Below, piece after piece: positions 7,331 to 10,860 of a stretch of DNA of 10,860 bases (its first letter is position 1; the number at the start of each line of letters is the position of its first letter). Below the pieces are notes generated by a model, which was not told the DNA's origin, did no database searches, and was given only the letters and a program-made list of their open reading frames with translations. The DNA comes from Clostridia bacterium (GTDB lineage: Bacteria > Bacillota > Clostridia > Peptostreptococcales > Anaerovoracaceae), in the NCBI GenBank assembly GCA_024403005.1, contig JAKSSQ010000047.1, forward strand, positions 1-10,860, in the 5' to 3' direction. The translations under genes were made by a program, and so were the position numbers.

Positions 7331-7380
7331 CTGACCCAACTACCCCTTAGATAAGGCTGGTTGGGTCAGTATTTTTATTT
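7331..7380 (+). terminator. Possible intrinsic terminator inside repeat copy A
   Basis: CTGACCCAAC (7331-7340) pairs perfectly with GTTGGGTCAG (7360-7369); the loop holds an inner stem, CCTT (7345-7348) with AAGG (7353-7356). A T-rich run, TATTTTTATTT, follows at once. The same structure recurs in copy B at 8606-8655. It could stop transcription entering the element, but no gene needs it here because thrS already has a terminator. Confidence 0.5.
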
Positions 7381-7422
7381 GCAAAGCTGCGCAATGTACC
7401 AAATATACCACTTTGGGGCGCA

Positions 7423-7447
7423 CATTGGGTCACCGGTTGACCCAATG
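7423..7447. repeat. Perfect inverted repeat CATTGGGTCA / TGACCCAATG
   Basis: Ten base pairs with a 5-base loop (CCGGT). The arms and loop are identical in copy B (8698-8722), the best-conserved core of the repeat. This is the clearest form of the palindromic unit seen in the window. Confidence 0.85.
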
Positions 7448-7635
7448 CCAAAGAAAACAGCGCTTATCGGGTCAACTTGAAGTGTATAGCGAATTTTACG
7501 TGACCCATAGCATAGCTATTTGTAATGCATCGGGTCAACGAGTGGCTTTGTAACTGTCTGCAGGATGTTAATTGGGTTAATCATTGTGTTGATATGGAAA
7601 ATAATGGGAAATGGCGACACTTTGTTGTCTGCATA

Positions 7636-7644
7636 TGTTATAAT
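7636..7644 (+). promoter_or_regulatory. Extended -10 promoter of the nuclease-like gene
   Basis: TGTTATAAT at 7636-7644 is an extended -10 (TG, one base, TATAAT). No good -35 box is present; GCGACA at 7614-7619 matches four of six bases but is 19 bases away. Predicted transcription begins near 7651, leaving about 68 bases of AT-rich leader before the gene. The promoter lies outside repeat copy A. Confidence 0.6.
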
Positions 7645-7718
7645 GTAGTAAAAATGTAAATAAATGGTATTGCTAAATTGCTGCAAATAAATGCGTTTGT
7701 GGTTGCTGCAGGTTTGTT

Positions 7719-8501
7719 ATGGTTAAAAAATATTTAAAATCTATCGAAAATATGCTGAGTTATGAAACTGATTTGCAGACTCGCATGAGGAAAGCTGTAA
7801 AAATCAGCAATAAAGAAACCCTTACAGTACGGCACAGTAAATTCGGCGACAGATATTATCTTACAAAAAGACGGGCCGACGGTTCGTATTCAAGAGAACG
7901 GATACGAGAGAATTCTCCGTTATTTAAAGTGCTTCTTAGAAAACGTGTGGCTGCTTCGTATTTAAAAACAGTAGATGCCAATGTTTCTCTTCTGGGAAAT
8001 TTACTGAGCAATTACTCTGAGATACCCGAAAACGATGCGGCACTGTTCTTCGTCCCGAAAAATGACTCAAGTATAATCTCTATTGATTCTATGGACACTC
8101 TTTCCTGGGAAATGCTGCAGAGCGATAGAAATTATAGGTCTGAAGGTCTTTTATATAAATCGGAAAAAGGTTCATTTCGATCTAAAAGTGAACTTTTGAT
8201 AGCTTCACGCCTGGAACTTTTCGGACTGGAATATATATACGAACCGGTAATTCGCATAGGAAGAGTTTATTATCACCCGGATTTTGCGATTCGCCGCAAA
8301 AGCGATGGACGGATTCTTTTCTGGGAACATTTCGGGATGATGGATCGCAGGGATTACGTTGTTTCTGCAGGTTCCAAACTGGCGGCTTATGCGGATGCAG
8401 GTTTAATTATCAATCACAATCTGCTTATAACATGTGAAACAGCTGATGTACCCCTAAACATAGACCAGATAGACAGTGTTATTAAGGCCTGGCTGCTTTA
8501 A
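7719..8501 (+). CDS. PD-(D/E)XK nuclease-like protein of unknown role, flanked by direct repeats
   Basis: A 260-residue protein I cannot assign to a named family. Its C-terminal half carries the pattern of the restriction-endonuclease-like fold: FRSKSELLIA (Glu158), then YIYEP (Glu175), a YYHPDFAI strand with Pro187-Asp188, and ILFWEHFGMMD with Glu203. Such YPDF...WEHLG patterns occur in many PD-(D/E)XK proteins, but the usual catalytic Lys two residues after the last acid is Phe here, so activity is uncertain. The N-terminal half (residues 30-85) is basic, with YYLTKRRADGSYSRERIRE and RKR clusters, and could bind nucleic acid. No partner gene such as a methylase, helicase or integrase is adjacent. 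Codon use is AT-richer, with more AAT, TAT, TTA and AAA than in the neighbours, suggesting transfer or low expression. The ribosome site is weak (GCAGG, 7708-7712). The gene lies between 212-bp direct repeats. Confidence 0.75.
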   Translation: MVKKYLKSIENMLSYETDLQTRMRKAVKISNKETLTVRHSKFGDRYYLTKRRADGSYSRERIRENSPLFKVLLRKRVAASYLKTVDANVSLLGNLLSNYSEIPENDAALFFVPKNDSSIISIDSMDTLSWEMLQSDRNYRSEGLLYKSEKGSFRSKSELLIASRLELFGLEYIYEPVIRIGRVYYHPDFAIRRKSDGRILFWEHFGMMDRRDYVVSAGSKLAAYADAGLIINHNLLITCETADVPLNIDQIDSVIKAWLL

Positions 8502-8605
8502 TGCTGCACAAGAAGTATATTTAATTATGCATTTACAGCCTGATTCATTTCCCAGACTTCGGGACTGACCCAATCGGCGAGTATCTGAACCACATGCGCT
8601 AATAT
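8502..8605. other. Non-coding stretch between the nuclease-like gene and repeat copy B
   Basis: No gene is visible. It contains one extra exact TGACCCAA (8566-8573) and a variant TGAACCA (8586-8592), so the repeat words begin before the region that matches copy A. The transcript of the nuclease-like gene would probably end at the hairpin that opens copy B. Confidence 0.5.
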
Positions 8606-8655
8606 CTGACCCAACTAACCCTTAAATAAGGCTGGTCGGGTCAGTATTTTTATTT
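8606..8655 (+). terminator. Possible terminator of the nuclease-like gene, inside repeat copy B
   Basis: The stem 8606-8615 with 8635-8644 carries an inner CCTT/AAGG stem and is followed by TATTTTTATTT. It lies 104 bases after the stop of the nuclease-like gene and is the first hairpin with a T-rich tail after it. Confidence 0.5.
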
Positions 8656-8817
8656 GCAAAGCTGCGCAATGTACCAAATATGTCACTTTGGGGCGCACAT
8701 TGGGTCACCGGTTGACCCAATGCCAAAGAAAACAACACCTATTGGGTCATCTCGAAGTGTTGAACGAATTTTATGTGACCCAATGCATGGCTATTTTTAA
8801 TGCATCGGGTCAACGAG
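8606..8817. repeat. Direct repeat copy B (212 bp), hairpin-rich
   Basis: The partner of 7331-7542, ungapped at offset 1275, about 91% identical by my count. It keeps the same opening hairpin (8606-8615 with 8635-8644, one A-C mismatch) and the identical core inverted repeat (8698-8707 with 8713-8722). Its third hairpin is better formed than in copy A: ATTGGGTCA (8741-8749) pairs over nine positions with TGACCCAAT (8776-8784), where copy A keeps only six. Confidence 0.9.
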
Positions 8818-8882
8818 AGACCCGATGCCAATGAGATTACCGTAAATCGGGTCGGCGCAAAGTGCAAATGGAATTGTAAGCA
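8698..8882. repeat. Internal tandem of about 105 bp in and beyond copy B
   Basis: The block 8698-8777 aligns without gaps to 8803-8882 at an offset of 105. I count about 51 matches in 80, highest around CATYGGGTCA, the GACCC word and RATGCCAA. The second unit has its own perfect 10-bp hairpin, GCATCGGGTC (8802-8811) with GACCCGATGC (8819-8828). The repeat therefore seems built of degenerate tandem units, and the array runs past the end of the 212-bp match. Confidence 0.6.
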
Positions 8883-8897
8883 CCATTCTTCCACCGC

Positions 8898-8920
8898 ACT
8901 GTAACACAGCTGTAACCAGT
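8898..8920. promoter_or_regulatory. Operator-like dyad and direct repeat upstream of the aminotransferase promoter
   Basis: CTGTAAC occurs twice (8899-8905 and 8910-8916), 11 bases apart, about one helical turn. The centre is the palindrome ACAGCTGT (8906-8913), and ACTG (8898-8901) with CAGT (8917-8920) brackets it. It lies roughly 45-65 bases upstream of the predicted transcription start, a usual position for an activator site. Function is inferred. Confidence 0.4.
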
Positions 8921-8946
8921 AATTTCTATACTTATACCGGCCGGAG

Positions 8947-8955
8947 TGATATAAT
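8947..8955 (+). promoter_or_regulatory. Extended -10 promoter of the aminotransferase gene
   Basis: TGATATAAT at 8947-8955 is a good extended -10 box. The -35 region is poor (TATACT at 8927-8932, 17 bases up), which fits either an extended -10 promoter or dependence on an activator at the dyad 8898-8920. Transcription would start near 8962, leaving about 45 bases of leader. Confidence 0.6.
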
Positions 8956-9006
8956 AGAGTGTCAAATTATGCAAACTACGCATTTAACATATATGGAGGC
9001 ACTCAA

Positions 9007-10164
9007 ATGAAAGAAAAATTTGTTGCAAAAAGGGCTGAAGCCGGTGAACCGACCATTTTCGCCAACTCTCAGAACCTTATGGCAGGCATGACAGACGTAA
9101 TCGACCTTTCCATCGGAGATCCCGATTTTACAACACCGGCTCCGATTCTGGAAGCTGCATATAAAGATTCTCTTGCTGGCCATACCCACTATACAGCATA
9201 CAGAGGCGATGCAGATGCAATCCAGGCTGTTGTAGATTACTATAAGAGAGAACTGGACGTTACAATAAGTGAAAAGAACGTGCATCTTCTGGCTTCTGCA
9301 GATTATGCAGCATTTATCACATGCTTTGCTACAATCGAACCGGGCGACGAGGTGCTCATCCCCAACCCCAGCTTTACATGCTATGCAGATCAGGTTGTTT
9401 ACTGCGGCGGTACACCGGTAATGGTTCCCACATGCGAAGAAAACAACTGGAGAATTTCAGCAGCAGATATGGAAAAGCTCATTACTCCTAAGACAAGAGC
9501 TCTGTTCATCAACTCTCCCTGCAATCCCACAGGCGCAATCCTTACAAAGGAAGACCTGCAGGAAATTGCAGATCTGGCAGTAAAGTACGACCTGCTTGTA
9601 ATTTCCGACGAAATTTACACATGGTACGATTATGCAGCTCCTTTCGTATCCATGCTTTCAATTCCCGGCATGGCAGAAAGAACTGTAGTAATCAACTCCC
9701 TTTCCAAGAACTACGTAGCAACAGGCGCTCGTATGGGCTGGATTGTAGCTCCCGAACAGATTGTAGGCGCAGTATTCAGACTTGGTCTCAATATGGTTTA
9801 CACAGCTCCTGCCTTTGGCCAGAGAATGACCAAATTCGCCCTCAACGAAGGCAAGAAGTACATGGAACCCATCCTTGCAGACTTTAAGGAAAGAATGTTC
9901 AAGACTGCTGAAAGAATCAACAGGATTCCCCATCTTCACGTTCAGTATCCCCCTCAGGGCACATTCTACCTGTTCGTAAACATCAAGGAAACAGGCCTTA
10001 CATCCGACGAATTCGTGCTTACAGTTCTGGAAAAGGCTCACGTAATGCTGGTACCCGGCCAGAACTTCGGTTCCTGCGGCGAAGGCTACGTAAGAATCTG
10101 CTGCACAGTAGGCCTGCCCAAGCTCATGGAAGCCATGGACAGAATCGAAGCCATCGGACTTTAA
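9007..10164 (+). CDS. Class I/II PLP-dependent aminotransferase
   Basis: A 385-residue fold-type I aminotransferase, moving amino groups between an amino acid and a 2-oxo acid with pyridoxal phosphate. Family landmarks are in order: the substrate-loop IGDPDF (residues 36-41), YRGDADAIQ, NSPCNPTGAIL with Asn173, SDEIYTWYDY with Asp201 and Tyr204, and SLSKNYVATGARMGW with the Schiff-base Lys234 and phosphate-binding Arg242. The C-terminal YVRICCTVG supplies the Arg that binds the substrate carboxylate. The usual T-x-G-A phosphate loop reads LLASADYAAF here, a mild departure. The substrate cannot be fixed; the layout resembles aspartate and aromatic aminotransferases. I choose the ATG at 9007 because TGGAGG (8994-8999) stands 7 bases before it. 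An in-frame GTG at 8959 lies next to the promoter and would leave no leader. The next gene follows after 70 bases. Confidence 0.93.
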   Translation: MKEKFVAKRAEAGEPTIFANSQNLMAGMTDVIDLSIGDPDFTTPAPILEAAYKDSLAGHTHYTAYRGDADAIQAVVDYYKRELDVTISEKNVHLLASADYAAFITCFATIEPGDEVLIPNPSFTCYADQVVYCGGTPVMVPTCEENNWRISAADMEKLITPKTRALFINSPCNPTGAILTKEDLQEIADLAVKYDLLVISDEIYTWYDYAAPFVSMLSIPGMAERTVVINSLSKNYVATGARMGWIVAPEQIVGAVFRLGLNMVYTAPAFGQRMTKFALNEGKKYMEPILADFKERMFKTAERINRIPHLHVQYPPQGTFYLFVNIKETGLTSDEFVLTVLEKAHVMLVPGQNFGSCGEGYVRICCTVGLPKLMEAMDRIEAIGL

Positions 10165-10188
10165 TCGTTTTAAAACAATAAACCGCTG

Positions 10189-10214
10189 TTTAAGCCGGCG
10201 GAAAAGGGCTTAAA
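10189..10214. other. Hairpin in the aminotransferase-secA gap
   Basis: TTTAAGCC (10189-10196) pairs perfectly with GGCTTAAA (10207-10214) over a 10-base loop. No T tract follows, so it is not a standard terminator, and it lies 20 bases before secA. It may shape the secA leader or mRNA. I see no convincing secA promoter in the 70-base gap, so read-through from the aminotransferase promoter is possible. Confidence 0.4.
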
Positions 10215-10234
10215 TATAAAGAAAGAGAAGAAAA

Positions 10235-10860
10235 ATGGGATTTTTAGAGAAAATATTTGGTGACTGGAACGATAAGGAAATCAAGAGAATCGAAAAGATC
10301 GTCGCTAAAATCGAGTCCTACGACAGTGAGATGCAGGGGCTCACAGACGAAGAACTCAAGGCAAAGACGCCCTACTTTAAGGAACGTCTGGCGAAGGGCG
10401 AAACTCTGGACGACATCCTTCCCGAAGCATTTGCCGTATGCCGCGAAGCAGCATGGCGAAGCCTGGGAATGAAGCATTTCCACGTACAGTTAATCGGCGG
10501 CGTTGTACTCCACGAAGGCAATATCGCAGAAATGAAGACCGGCGAAGGCAAGACCCTCGTAGCTACACTGCCCACATACCTCAACGCCCTTACAGGCAAA
10601 GGCGTACACGTTGTAACAGTTAACGACTATCTGGCAAAGCGAGACATGGAATGGATGGGCAAGCTCTATACCTTCCTCGGGCTCACAGTTGCATGCGTAA
10701 TCCACGAAGTGCAGACAGAAGCCAGAAGAGAAGCCTACAGAGCAGACATCACCTACGGTACAAACAACGAGTTCGGTTTCGACTACCTCCGCGACAACAT
10801 GGTTATCTATCAGAAGGACCAGATGCAGCGTGAACTCAATTATGCCATCGTAGACGAAGT
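10235..10860 (+). CDS. secA: Preprotein translocase ATPase SecA, N-terminal part (3' end outside the window)
   Basis: SecA is the ATP-driven motor that pushes unfolded preproteins through the SecYEG channel. The first 208 codons are present and the frame runs off the window. The N-terminus MGFLEKIFGDWNDKEIKR is typical of Firmicute SecA. The Q-motif region HVQLIGGVVLHEGNIAEM leads to the Walker A site MKTGEGKT (residues 100-107). The helicase-type motif VTVNDYLAKRD (residues 128-138) and the conserved ITYGTNNEFGFDYLRDNM (residues 172-189) follow. The last residues, YAIVDE, enter the DEAD-like Walker B motif. Full-length SecA has about 800-900 residues, so only about a quarter is visible. The ATG at 10235 has a modest purine-rich stretch (AAAGAGAAG, 10222-10230) before it. 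Nothing in the visible part is unusual. Confidence 0.97.
   Translation, partial: MGFLEKIFGDWNDKEIKRIEKIVAKIESYDSEMQGLTDEELKAKTPYFKERLAKGETLDDILPEAFAVCREAAWRSLGMKHFHVQLIGGVVLHEGNIAEMKTGEGKTLVATLPTYLNALTGKGVHVVTVNDYLAKRDMEWMGKLYTFLGLTVACVIHEVQTEARREAYRADITYGTNNEFGFDYLRDNMVIYQKDQMQRELNYAIVDE

Larger units (their letters stand above)
7331..7542. repeat. Direct repeat copy A (212 bp), hairpin-rich
   Basis: Aligns base for base, with no gap, to 8606-8817 at an offset of 1275. I count 19 differences in 212 positions, about 91% identity. The first 109 bases are nearly unchanged (5 differences) and most changes fall in the second half. It contains several copies of TTGGGTCA or TGACCCAA in alternating orientation. 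The first pair (7331-7340 with 7360-7369) forms a two-tier hairpin followed by TATTTTTATTT. A second pair (7423-7432 with 7438-7447) is a perfect 10-bp inverted repeat with loop CCGGT, flanked by CTTTGG and CCAAAG that can extend the stem. No reading frame of note is present. It has no features of an IS end that I recognise. Confidence 0.9.

Noticed and set aside
7691..7726. Eleven-codon leader peptide before the nuclease-like gene
   Set aside because: It has no ribosome site and no run of regulatory codons; an open frame this short is expected by chance.
7331..8828. CRISPR array
   Set aside because: The repeated words are short, alternate in orientation and have uneven spacing. There are only two long copies, with no unique spacers of equal size and no cas genes.
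7331..8828. Standard insertion sequence with terminal inverted repeats and target duplication
   Set aside because: The long repeats are direct, not inverted; the enclosed gene is not a transposase I recognise; and the outer flanks show no matching short duplication.
8959..9006. GTG start adding 16 residues to the aminotransferase
   Set aside because: It would lie at the predicted transcription start; the ATG at 9007 has a strong ribosome site and matches the family's usual N-terminus.

Overview
The window looks like chromosomal DNA of a low-to-mid GC Firmicute, most likely a Clostridia-type anaerobe. The support is a SAM-I (S-box) riboswitch in front of metK, purine-rich AGGAGG-type ribosome sites, TTGACA/TATAAT promoters, intrinsic terminators and the protein types. 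I cannot name a genus. All genes read on the + strand.

Layout. Bases 1-813 hold the 3' part of an unrecognised gene, followed closely by a TRIC/UPF0126 membrane channel gene (828-1421). A consensus promoter, a SAM-I riboswitch and its terminator (1439-1624) precede metK (1691-2839), which ends in a strong terminator (2881-2905). Next comes an apparent two-gene operon: a YtcJ-type amidohydrolase (2952-4577) and an AlkD-type DNA alkylation repair protein (4591-5268). A separate promoter then serves thrS (5411-7168), whose product lacks the usual N-terminal TGS domain; a terminator follows (7183-7207). Bases 7208-9006 are the accessory part of the window: one AT-richer gene for a PD-(D/E)XK nuclease-like protein (7719-8501) lies between two ungapped 212-bp direct repeats of about 91% identity. 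After this come a PLP-dependent aminotransferase (9007-10164) and the 5' third or so of a typical secA (10235 onward).

How the genes fit together. Most are independent housekeeping units. MetK makes SAM and is switched off by SAM through its leader. ThrRS charges tRNA-Thr, and SecA drives protein export. The amidohydrolase and AlkD genes share a transcript, with no obvious functional link.

The unusual element is the repeat-gene-repeat unit. The repeats are dense in the 8-mer TTGGGTCA and its complement, arranged as inverted pairs that can form hairpins. Ten of the thirteen exact copies in the window lie in 7331-8783. Two more lie beside metK, one of them inside its promoter and overlapping the -35 box by a dyad. 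This suggests a dispersed palindromic repeat family in this genome, with one cluster pair bracketing a nuclease-like gene. Whether that unit is mobile, or the nuclease acts on the repeats, is inference only.
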